Of a stretch of DNA of 23,138 nt, positions 15,692 to 23,138 are shown one piece after another (position 1 is the first letter of the stretch; each line of letters starts with the position of its first letter). The notes under the pieces are model-generated. The model had not been told where the DNA came from, did no database searches, and worked only from the letters and a program-made list of their open reading frames with translations. The stretch is from Sphaeroforma sirkka (taxonomy: Eukaryota > Opisthokonta > Ichthyosporea > Ichthyophonida), in contig LUCW03001466.1 of assembly GCA_001586965.3 (NCBI GenBank), positions 1-23,138 of the forward strand, in the 5' to 3' direction. A program made the translations under genes and the position numbers.

Positions 15692-16451
15692 TGGTGAAGC
15701 AGATATGCTCATGTGGCATCATAGACTTGGCCATGTAAGCTTGGAACTGATGAAAGAGACAATGGTTTGCGCAGGAATGGAAAAAGTTGCCAGACGTTGG
15801 GGTGAGAAGCTTCCCTTCTGTAGAGCTTGCGTGCAAGGCAAGATGACACGGGCCAGAATTACTCGCAAGTTGGTCCGGTCGAAGGGTAAGCGTAAATCTG
15901 TGGTTCTAGAAGTTCCGGGATCGAAGCTGTACGTAGATATCTTCGAGGCCTCGAAGACACCGTCACTCACTGGAAACCAATTTGGTCTCCAGGTTCTTGA
16001 CGATGCAACGGACCACTACTGGTGTTTGGGCCTGAAGCACAAGAGTGATGCGACTGCTGCAATGCGTCACTTGCTGGACACTGAATTTGCAGTGTTGAAG
16101 CGATTCCCGAAGAAGGCTCATAGTGATAGAGGGGGGCGAGTTTGTCAACGAGACTTGGAAGTCTATGCTATCAGCAAGAGGCATAAAGAGAGTTTGACGG
16201 CAGCACGTACTCCTGAACATAATGGAAGATGTGAGCGTGCACATCGAACCCTAATCGAGATGGCCCGGGTTCTTCTACTGCAGGCTAGACTGGGCGATGA
16301 ATTTTGGCTTGAAGCGGTTACCTATGCTTGTTGGTTGATCAACGTAATGCCACAACGAGGTGGTGCTAAGTCGCGGGCGGAACTATGGTCAGAAGTTAAA
16401 CCTGATTTGTCGCAGACAACAATTCCTTTGGTGCGAAAGTATATTTCTTGA
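15672..16451 (+). CDS. Element C: integrase zinc finger and catalytic core
   Basis: A 259-residue frame. Residues 15-53 are the copia HHCC finger (WHHRLGHVSLELMKETMV then PFCRACVQGKMTR). The DDE core follows: LYVDIFEAS (87-95), the strand QVLDDATDHYWCLGLK, AHSDRGG around 155, and ARTPEHNGRCERAHRTLIEM around 180-199 holding the glutamate. WLEAVTYACWLINVMPQ is the usual downstream helix. The integrase inserts the cDNA copy into host DNA. The arrangement before RT is the copia signature. Confidence 0.9.
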   Translation: MKIRQDDGEADMLMWHHRLGHVSLELMKETMVCAGMEKVARRWGEKLPFCRACVQGKMTRARITRKLVRSKGKRKSVVLEVPGSKLYVDIFEASKTPSLTGNQFGLQVLDDATDHYWCLGLKHKSDATAAMRHLLDTEFAVLKRFPKKAHSDRGGRVCQRDLEVYAISKRHKESLTAARTPEHNGRCERAHRTLIEMARVLLLQARLGDEFWLEAVTYACWLINVMPQRGGAKSRAELWSEVKPDLSQTTIPLVRKYIS

Positions 16452-16538
16452 CCGGAAAACATAACAAGAAATTCGGCAAGAAGGGTCAGGAAGGAAGGTA
16501 TTTTACTAGGTCCTAGCCTTAATACTGTTGGCGGCAGT

Positions 16539-17525
16539 ATGCGAATTTACAACCTAGAGACAAGGCGTGTTGTGAATAGTCGATATTATCGCCTTGAGCC
16601 CACGATTGCCAGTCACGTTGAAAGGGTCAAAGTCAATAATTCCGAGGGTGTCGATGATAATATTGACGATGAAGTAGGAGCAAGTGATGGCAACAAGGAT
16701 ACTTCAGCGTCAGAATCAGATACGGATAGTGATGGAGATGGTTCCATGAATGATGCCGCCGACGATGATGTCACTATGGATGAATCATCTACTGATGGAG
16801 GTGATGAATCAGGACCCGGTGAACATCCTGGTTGTGCTCGCCCACTCAATCACCAGAAACGTGATTTACCTGGTAAGCAGACACCTACGAGAGGTGGCAG
16901 GCGATTGAAAACCCGCGTAGATCGTACACGCGACCGAGCCAATGACATGATTTCCCCGCGGATCAGCTCTAAGGCTCGTACGGACTTGGACTCGGAGAGA
17001 AAACGTGAACGTCAATCAATTGGAACCCCACCTCGACAAACTTCGAAACTTCGACGAGATCGTAAACGAGATCATGAAGGATCTAACTTCGGATTTCTGG
17101 CCGATGATGAATTGTCCTTCAAAGACTTGACTGGGTCTGCTGATGAGAAGCACTTCCGCGCAGCCATGAGAGACGAGCTACGTTCAATGCTGAAGATGAA
17201 GGTTTGGAAACTTCAGCAGCGCCACAAGGCCCGGACAAAGCCTCTGGTACTCAAGTGGGTTCTCACTCTCAAGCGTGATGAAAGCGGAGCAGTTATACGA
17301 CATAAAGCCCGCCTGTGTGCGAAGGGATTTGCACAACAGTATGGTCGAGATTATGTGGAGACATCGTCACCAGTAGTCACAAAAGAGACTGTGCGTGCAT
17401 GTTTGGCTATCGCTGTATCTGAGAATTTGGATGTATTGCAGTTCGATGTCAAAACTGCATTTTTTTGCATGGTAATTTGGAAGAGTACGTCTGCTCGGAG
17501 ATCCCCACTGGTTTCGTTGAACTAG
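16539..17525 (+). CDS. Element C: integrase C-terminal acidic spacer and first half of reverse transcriptase
   Basis: Residues 1-25 (IYNLETRRVVNSRYYRLEPT) match the end of copia integrase, which reads V...RDV.F.E. Residues about 30-95 are an acidic, serine-rich spacer (DDNIDDEVGASDGNKD; ASESDTDSDGDGSMNDAADD) and 100-180 are basic. From about 195 RT begins: DEKHFRAAMRDELRSMLKMK, LVLKWVLTLKRDESGAVIRH, KARLCAKGFAQQYGRDYVET, SSPVVTKETVRACLAIAV and LQFDVKTAFF, the first catalytic aspartate motif. These are standard copia RT landmarks. Confidence 0.88.
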   Translation: MRIYNLETRRVVNSRYYRLEPTIASHVERVKVNNSEGVDDNIDDEVGASDGNKDTSASESDTDSDGDGSMNDAADDDVTMDESSTDGGDESGPGEHPGCARPLNHQKRDLPGKQTPTRGGRRLKTRVDRTRDRANDMISPRISSKARTDLDSERKRERQSIGTPPRQTSKLRRDRKRDHEGSNFGFLADDELSFKDLTGSADEKHFRAAMRDELRSMLKMKVWKLQQRHKARTKPLVLKWVLTLKRDESGAVIRHKARLCAKGFAQQYGRDYVETSSPVVTKETVRACLAIAVSENLDVLQFDVKTAFFCMVIWKSTSARRSPLVSLN

Positions 17526-18178
17526 TCGGTGATTTACTAAGTGATGAGGATCACCAGTTGATTAGGGAGGGTGCTATTTGCGAGCTGAAGAAGAATATCT
17601 ATGGACTCAAACAAGCCGGATTATGTTGGTTTGTGCGCTTCAGAGAGTTCCTCTTTAATGATGTTGGATTCCGGCCAAGTCTTACGGACCATCCTTGTCT
17701 CTTTATTGGGAAGAACTGCTTTCTTGTACTTTATGTTGATGACGGTTTGATATTTTCGACTTCACGTCGAATGGGGGAGAAGATTTTGAAGAAGATCGAG
17801 ACAGAGTTCGACGTCAAGTCGATGGGGTCTCCACGGTTTTTCCTCGGATGGAAAATCGATATGTCTGAAAGAGGAATTTTCATCTCGCAGCCGGCATATA
17901 TTAAGAAGCTAGCGCAGAAGTATGGACCATTGAAAAGGGTTAGTACACCTATGAGTACATCTTTCGATGTGAATCAGCCTGGTACATTGGTGCAGGATTC
18001 AGACTACCGTGGTATCATAGGTTCCCTTATGTTTGCAGCTGTGGGTACGCGTCCTGATATTGCTTTTGCGACAAGTTCACTGAGCCGATACCTTGACCAG
18101 CCGACTAAGGAGAGAGGCTGCCGCAAGAAATCTGTGCGGATACTTGGAGGCTACCAAACACTGGGGAATCTTCTATGA
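17465..18178 (+). CDS. Element C: second half of reverse transcriptase
   Basis: A 237-residue frame with ICELKKNIYGLKQAGLCWF (38-56), the copia KxLYGLKQAxRxW motif; FLVLYVDDGLIFST (86-99), the catalytic YVDD box; MGSPRFFLGWKI, the (L)G...FLGI motif; and YIKKLAQKYGPLKRVSTPM, YRGIIGSLMFAAVGTRPDIAFA (about 180-201), the G.L.Y.....RPD.... segment that ends the RT connection. It overlaps its neighbours in other frames. Confidence 0.92.
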   Translation: MHGNLEEYVCSEIPTGFVELVGDLLSDEDHQLIREGAICELKKNIYGLKQAGLCWFVRFREFLFNDVGFRPSLTDHPCLFIGKNCFLVLYVDDGLIFSTSRRMGEKILKKIETEFDVKSMGSPRFFLGWKIDMSERGIFISQPAYIKKLAQKYGPLKRVSTPMSTSFDVNQPGTLVQDSDYRGIIGSLMFAAVGTRPDIAFATSSLSRYLDQPTKERGCRKKSVRILGGYQTLGNLL

Positions 18179-18407
18179 AGCCGGGAACGACTTGAAACTT
18201 TGTGCGTATGCCGATGCAAGCTATGGGGGCGAGAAAGACAAACGATCTCGTTCTGGCTATCTGGTATTCATCACAAATGCCCCAGTCTACTGGGTGGCGC
18301 GCCGTCAGACACTTGTCACCCTAAGTACTTCTGAGGCAGAGTATGTCAGTCTTGCAGAGTCTTGCCGTGATGTAAAACCTGCTTTGAATTTGCTATCTGA
18401 GCTATAA
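18093..18407 (+). pseudogene. Element C: RNase H, first part
   Basis: LCAYADASYGGEKDKRSRSGYLVFI (about 37-61) is the copia RNase H opening, with the DAS/DxD acidic site and RS.SGY. NAPVYWVARRQTLVTLSTSEAEYVSL (about 63-88) carries the (I)SW.S.KQ..V..S..EAEY motif with its glutamates. RNase H removes the RNA template during cDNA synthesis. Confidence 0.9.
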
Positions 18408-18461
18408 CGAGCCACTGATCAATCTGTAGTTTGTTACGAGGACAATCAGACTGCTAAGAAG

Positions 18462-18701
18462 ATGGCTGAGGAATTGACCACCAAGCGCAGTAAGCATATT
18501 GATATCAAATATCAATACGTGCGAGAGTTATGTGCAAAGAAGATCATCGCATTGGAAGACTGCCGGTCTGAGTTGATGATTGCTGATGCATTGACCAAGG
18601 CATTGCCTAAGGTTGCTTTCGTGAAGCACAGCAGTCACATGATGAAACGCCGCTGCTACCGATGTGCTGTCGTGTCTACATCTCTTTGTCGTTGTGGCTA
18701 G
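18462..18701 (+). pseudogene. Element C: RNase H, last part
   Basis: KRSKHIDIKYQYVRELCAKK (about 9-28) matches the copia R.KHIDI.YH.VRE motif holding the last RNase H residues; MIADALTKALPKVAFVKH (about 40-57) matches ADxLTKxL at the end of copia pol. The stretch just upstream (YEDNQTAKKMA, about 18436-18468) is the DN.~A motif. The open frame then runs a short way into non-element-like sequence. Confidence 0.85.
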
Positions 18702-18753
18702 TTTGTGGGGGAGATACATGTCGAATGATGTCCGATGACTATGTCTTGTGTCC

Positions 18754-19057
18754 ATGGGGGAGTGTAGAAGAATCATATTGTCAAAGGTGAATGATGTTTA
18801 AGTGTTGGACTCAGACCTAGTCCATCAAGGAACCAATTATCTAAGTATGTTTTTTTGTATGTTGTGTTTACGAATGTGTTTCGTACGCCGATTGTGTTTG
18901 ATCTATTATATGTGTGATTTTGTTACAGATACAATTTGATAGGAAATGGGTTTCCCTTTCATATGACACCTTATTCAAGTTGTTTGAGTGAATATTCATT
19001 GAGTTATGAGTCTTGGAAGTTTAAGTGTATTTGAAGAAATTGTGTTTGTATTTTTTT
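18754..19057 (+). repeat. Element C: polypurine tract and probable 3' LTR
   Basis: ATGGGGGAG (18754-18762) directly precedes TGTAGAAGAATC at 18763, the typical copia 3' boundary. The next 295 bp have no coding signal and are T/G-rich. The right end of the LTR cannot be set, as the 5' LTR is missing. An end at TTTTGTTACA (about 18929) would give a 167-bp LTR. There is no visible target duplication at the join with the array. Confidence 0.6.
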
Positions 19058-19149
19058 AGAGATGGAATCTAAAAATAGATCGCGCACGTCCGTTGGAATT
19101 TCTTTGGCAAAGGAAATTTTCGAGCCGAAAGGGCCGTTCAATTTTGACG

Positions 19150-19206
19150 AAAAAAAATAGTATAAATACGGAATACAAAAGTAAATAAAGAGCACTTTCA
19201 CAGAGT
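19150..19206 (+). promoter_or_regulatory. TATA-type promoter candidate in repeat unit 1
   Basis: TATAAATACGG at 19161 follows an A-run; AATAAAG lies at 19183. About 35 bp after the TATA box, CTTTCACAG could be an initiator. The same arrangement recurs in units 2 (TATAAATA at 20657) and 3 (22147). Computed only by eye. Confidence 0.45.
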
Positions 19207-19391
19207 TGAAAAATTAACAGTATTGGAATATTTTCCAAGCATCACCCATTTTAGTTCAACCTCATCCATTCATCATCATGTGCAGTTTTCCTCTCCTGCT
19301 TTGGTATTCTACCTCCCACCCAAATCATTAACAGAGGCAGAAGTCAAACACTACATGGATCCTCCTGATATCGGCAACTTCCAACCAGATA

Positions 19392-20459
19392 TTGTTTGGG
19401 GTGATTTTATTTTCAAAGCTAGACAGTATGGCCACATATCCACGATCCATGGATCCCTTGGAAAGACGGTGGAGGCCACTACTCTCGGTGCCTAGTGTAT
19501 ACAATACCTCCACATGGGAAGGTATACCGGTACAAAGCACGCGTACCACATACCAACAACACCAGTCTCTCTTCAAACATACCTTCTTGTGGATCACGGT
19601 ATCTACGAGGACAATAAACTTAGGCTCTATCTTCAGGTGGTCCGAAATGAACAAGTACTCCGTCTTCGGCGAGCGCCTCCGTCTCAATCACCGCCCCAGC
19701 ACCAAAGTCTTCCATATCATGGCTACAACCGGTATCGCCACCGGCTGCATCATCATTTACGACAAGGATCGCACCCTGGTGTTTCAGGCTGAGATCCAGG
19801 AGCATCAACATCTGCCACGGTCATTCCTGACAATACATGGACCGTCTGACGGATTGAAGCGTATATCATATCAAATTTGGCGCTACGCAGCGAACCCTGC
19901 AATTTTTTTGGAGGATTACGACACTGACAAACCATGTGTACAACGATTGCCGAATCAAACGTTCTGTCCACGATCGGAAAATCCAGATGTATAACGATAT
20001 CGCACATCAACGTCGATCACTGCGTCAACCTTGTATACCGGATGTCTTTATCGGGCGCTACATTGACGGATTACTACCAAGATTGCCCACATCATCCCAC
20101 CGAACACAGTACCAACTCCTGCAACAAATGTAGCCATTCACTCGGATATGGTGTTGGAGGCAATACTGCGTTGTCCAAAAAAGGGTCCCGGTCCGGATGG
20201 TACTCATGTCCTTCTCCTTAAGGCCGCAGTAGAACAATCATCTGACCCCCCCGACGATGGGACGTCCGGACCCTAACAGCCCATTTATCATGATCTTGGC
20301 TGCGAACATCCTCCGCCTTTTTAATTGCTTGTACATTCCCCAACGCCCTCAACTGAATCCTCTTGGCAGCCCATCCGAAGAAAGCAGACACGGATATTGC
20401 ATCTCCTGCCGATTTCCGACCGAAAACCTTAACGCAGACTGTTCTACGCGGTTTTGAGA
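19392..20459 (+). pseudogene. Non-LTR (LINE-like) retrotransposon ORF fragment, repeat unit 1
   Basis: One frame is open from 19392 to 19994 (200 residues of unknown fold; includes STKVFHIMATTGIATGC and SYQIWRYAANPAIF). In the same frame after two further stops (at about 19992 and 20067) comes ITTKIAHIIPPNTVPTPATN and then MVLEAILRCPKKGPGPDGTH (about 20148-20207), the opening motif of LINE reverse transcriptases (V..AI...P..KAPGPDG). LRLFN and P follow in another frame, and near 20371-20455 PKKADTDIASPADFRPKTL matches the PKK...~~~RPI.L motif. It breaks off before the catalytic FADD box. The ORF is thus frameshifted and 3'-truncated. No AP-endonuclease motifs are seen, so an R2/NeSL-like or degraded element is possible. 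Confidence 0.6.
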
Positions 20460-20645
20460 AGTGATTCCTACAGCTGATAGATAACAAATCAGCCCGGATC
20501 AACCACCCATGCAACTCAAGCTGGATTTAAATCACGCTACTCTTGTTATACTTTAGAGATGGAATCTAAAAAATAGATCGCGCACGTCCGTTGGAATTTC
20601 TTTGGCAAAGGAAATTTTCGAGCCGAAAGGGCCGTTCAATTTTGA

Positions 20646-20702
20646 CGAAAAAATAGTATAAATACGGAATACAAAAGTAAATAAAGAGCACTTTCACAGA
20701 GT
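20646..20702 (+). promoter_or_regulatory. TATA-type promoter candidate in repeat unit 2
   Basis: Same arrangement as in unit 1: A-run, TATAAATACGG from 20657, and CTTTCACAG about 30 bp downstream. Confidence 0.45.
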
Positions 20703-20887
20703 TGAAAAATTAACAGTATTGGAATATTTTCCAAGCATCACCCATTTTAGTTCAACCTCATCCATTCATCATCATGTGCAGTTTTCCTCTCCTGCTTTGG
20801 TATTCTACCTCCCACCCAAATCATTAACAGAGGCAGAAGTCAAACACTACATGGATCCTCCTGATATCGGCAACTTCCAACCAGATA

Positions 20888-21956
20888 TTGTTTGGGGTGA
20901 TTTTATTTTCAAAGCTAGACAGTATGGCCACATATCCACGATCCATGGATCCCTTGGAAAGACGGTGGAGGCCACTACTCTCGGTGCCTAGTGTATACAA
21001 TACCTCCACATGGGAAGGTATACCGGTACAAAGCACGCGTACCACATACCAACAACACCAGTCTCTCTTCAAACATACCTTCTTGTGGATCACGGTATCT
21101 ACGAGGACAATAAACTTAGGCTCTATCTTCAGGTGGTCCGAAATGAACAAGTACTCCGTCTTCGGCGAGCGCCTCCGTCTCAATCACCGCCCCAGCACCA
21201 AAGTCTTCCATATCATGGCTACAACCGGTATCGCCACCGGCTGCATCATTTACACGACAAGGATCGCACCCTGGTGTTTCAGGCTGAGATCCAGGAGCAT
21301 CAACATCTGCCACGGTCATTCCTGACAATACATGGACCGTCTGACGGATTGAAGCGTATATCATATCAAATTTGGCGCTACGCAGCGAACCCTGCAATTT
21401 TTTGGAGGATTACGACACTGACAAACCATGTGTACAACGATTGCCGAATCAAACGTTCTGTCCACGATCGGAAAATCCAGATGTATAACGATATCGCACA
21501 TCAACGTCGATCACTGCGTCAACCTTGTATACCGGATGTCTTTATCGGGCGCTACATTGACGGATTACTACCAAGATTGCCCACATCATCCCACCGAACA
21601 CAGTACCAACTCCTGCAACAAATGTAGCCATTCACTCGGATATGGTGTTGGAGGCAATACTGCGTTGTCCAAAAAGGGTCCCGGTCCGGATGGTACTCAT
21701 GTCCTTCTCCTTAAGGCCGCAGTAGAACAATCATCTGACCCCCCGACGATGGGACGTCCGGACCCTAACAGCCCATTTATCATGATCTTGGCTGCGAACA
21801 TCCTCCGCCTTTTTAATTGCTTGTACATTCCCCAACGCCCTCAACTGAATCCTCTTGGCAGCCCATCCGAAGAAAGCAGACACGGATATTGCATCTCCTG
21901 CCGATTTCCGACCGAAAACCTTAACGCAGACTGTTCTACGCGGTTTTGAGAAGTGA
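20888..21956 (+). pseudogene. Non-LTR (LINE-like) retrotransposon ORF fragment, repeat unit 2
   Basis: A second copy of the fragment in unit 1. Frames 20888-21325 and 21010-21627 cover the upstream protein of unknown function. A frame at 21428-21949 reads GPGPDGTHVLLLKAAVEQSS and ANILRLFNCLYIPQRPQLNP in one piece, the LINE RT motifs KAPGPDG..~LLK and ~~~LFN......P. PKKADTDIASPADFRPKTL occurs in another frame just after. Homopolymer differences of one base between units 1 and 2 move the frame, so neither copy is a clean ORF. The unit ends before the RT catalytic motifs. Confidence 0.6.
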
Positions 21957-22135
21957 TTCCTACAGCTGATAGATAACAAATCAGCCCGGATCAACCACCC
22001 ATGCAACTCAAGCTGGATTTAAATCACGCTACTCTTGTTATACTTTAGAGATGGAATCTAAAAATAGATCGCGCACGTCCGTTGGAATTTCTTTGGCAAA
22101 GGAAATTTTCGAGCCGAAAGGGCCGTTCAATTTTG

Positions 22136-22191
22136 ACGAAAAATAGTATAAATACGGAATACAAAAGTAAATAAAGAGCACTTTCACAGAG
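22136..22191 (+). promoter_or_regulatory. TATA-type promoter candidate in repeat unit 3
   Basis: Same arrangement as in units 1 and 2, with TATAAATACGG from 22147. The A-run in front of it is shorter. Confidence 0.45.
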
Positions 22192-22375
22192 TTGAAAATT
22201 AACAGTATTGGAATATTTTCCAAGCATCACCCATTTTAGTTCAACCTCATCCATTCATCATCATGCGCAGTTTTCTCTCCTGCTTTGGTATTCTACCTCC
22301 CACCCAAATCATTAACAGAGGCAGAAGTCAAACACTACATGGATCCTCCTGATATCGGCAACTTCCAACCAGATA

Positions 22376-23138
22376 TTGTTTTGGGGTGATTTATTTTCAA
22401 AGCTAGACAGTATGGCCACATATCCACGATCCATGGATCCCTTGGAAAGACGGTGGAGGCCACTACTCTCGGTGCCTAGTGTACAATACCTCCACACATG
22501 GGAAGGTATACCGGTACAAAGCACGCGTACCACATACCAACAACACCAGTCTCTCTTCAAACATACCTTCTTGTGGATCACGGTATCTACGAGAGGACAA
22601 TAAACTTAGGCTCTATCTTCAGGTGGTCCGAAATGAACAAAGTACTCCGTCTTCGGCGAGCGCCTCCGTCTCAATCTCACCGCCCCAGCACCAAAGTCTT
22701 CCATATCATGGCTACAACCGGTATCGCCACCGGCTGCATCATTTACGACAAGGATCGCACCCTGGTGTTTCAGGCTGAGATCCAGGAGCATCAACATCTG
22801 CCACGGTCATTCCTGACAATACATGGACCGTCTGACGGATTGAAGCGTATATCATATCAAATTTGGCGCTACGCAGCGAACTCCTGCAATTTTTTTGGAG
22901 GATTACGACACTGACAAACCATGTGTACAACGATTGCCGAACAATCAAACGTTCTGTCCACGACGATCGGAAAATCCAGATGTATAATGATATCGTTTTA
23001 TCAACGTCGATCACTGCGCTTCAACCTTGTATACCGGATGTCTTTATCGGGCGCTACATTGACCGGATTACCGCAAGATTGCTCACATCATCCTAATACC
23101 GAACACAGTAACAACTCCTGCAACAAATGTAGCCATTC
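22376..23138 (+). pseudogene. Non-LTR retrotransposon ORF fragment, repeat unit 3 (cut by window end)
   Basis: The same region as in units 1 and 2 but more changed, with extra short insertions in several places. The window ends at ATGTAGCCATTC, just before the GPGPDG motif, so the RT part is not visible. Frames such as 22498-22914 contain the familiar stretches HIMATTGIATGC and DKDRTLVFQAEIQEHQHLPR. Whether the array goes on beyond the window is unknown. Confidence 0.55.

Larger units (their letters stand above)
14366..19057 (+). mobile_element. Ty1/copia retroelement C, 5' end missing
   Basis: The order gag, zinc knuckles, protease, integrase, RT, RNase H is diagnostic of Ty1/copia (Pseudoviridae), where integrase precedes RT. 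The 5' LTR and N-terminal part of gag are absent. At the right, ATGGGGGAG followed by TGTAGAAG marks the polypurine tract and start of a 3' LTR whose end cannot be fixed. The element is broken, with about half a dozen breaks across gag-pol. The right limit given is simply where the tandem array starts. Confidence 0.88.
19058..23138 (+). repeat. Tandem array of a 1.49-kb unit (two full copies and one partial)
   Basis: Unit starts AGAGATGGAATCT lie at 19058, 20555 and 22047, so the periods are 1497 and 1492 bp; the third unit is cut by the window end. Units 1 and 2 are almost identical and differ mainly in the length of A and C runs. Unit 3 has more changes, many of them 1-3 base insertions. 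Each starts with AT-rich promoter-like sequence and runs into fragments of a non-LTR reverse transcriptase. The join between units is TTGTTATACTTTAGAGATGG. No poly(A) tail or target duplication separates them. Confidence 0.95.

Noticed and set aside
19223-19495. A 90-residue frame conserved in units 1 and 2
   Set aside because: It starts with TTG, not ATG, and its identity between units reflects identical DNA; no family recognised and no separate gene claimed.
19328-19687. Minus-strand frames of about 100-120 residues in the tandem units (also 20824-21183 and 20218-20514)
   Set aside because: They overlap the plus-strand LINE-like frames, lack recognisable motifs and recur only because the DNA unit recurs; taken as shadows.
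19058-23138. The 1.49-kb units as LTRs of another element
   Set aside because: They join directly head to tail with no internal region, do not start TG and end CA, and contain reverse transcriptase motifs of the non-LTR type.

Overview
The window looks like gene-free, repeat-packed nuclear DNA of a eukaryote. I find no host gene, ribosomal RNA, convincing tRNA gene or CRISPR array. Almost every supported feature is a retroelement or a repeat, and all the recognisable elements point the same way (+ strand). Two Ty3/gypsy elements with chromodomains, a Ty1/copia element and a non-LTR (LINE-like) fragment suggest a fungus, oomycete or similar organism, but nothing here fixes the lineage.

Layout. 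(1) 1-5738: the pol region and 3' end of a Ty3/gypsy element (element A), cut at its 5' side by the window edge. It runs protease end, reverse transcriptase, RNase H, a methyltransferase-like domain, integrase and a chromodomain tail. A 1.08-kb stretch of its RNase H region is present twice in tandem (1405-3566). (2) 5739-14253: a second Ty3/gypsy chromovirus (element B), bounded by two 180-bp LTRs that are identical by eye. It seems to have inserted into the 3' LTR of element A, with a 4-bp CTGT target duplication. It has an unusually long, AT-rich, repeat-rich 2.25-kb leader, then gag, protease, RT/RNase H, and integrase with a chromodomain. (3) 14254 to about 14314: probably the rest of element A's LTR. 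(4) About 14366 to about 19057: a Ty1/copia element (element C) lacking its 5' end, in the order gag, two zinc knuckles, protease, integrase, RT, RNase H, polypurine tract and start of a 3' LTR. (5) About 19058-23138: a head-to-tail array of a 1.49-kb unit, two full copies and a third cut by the window edge. Each unit has a TATA box near its start; the two full units end just inside the first motifs of a non-LTR reverse transcriptase.

All three LTR elements are broken: their coding capacity is spread over several frames, with roughly half a dozen breaks each. There is tension between the identical LTRs of element B (young) and its broken interior. Duplicated stretches differ mostly in homopolymer length, and the last repeat unit carries many extra small insertions, so part of the damage may be uncorrected long-read sequence error rather than age.

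I did not find a clear new biological system. The most interesting points are the array of 3'-truncated LINE-like units with their own promoters, the nesting of B in A's LTR, the methyltransferase-like domain between RNase H and integrase in both gypsy elements, and the compact 180-bp LTR with three small stem-loops.
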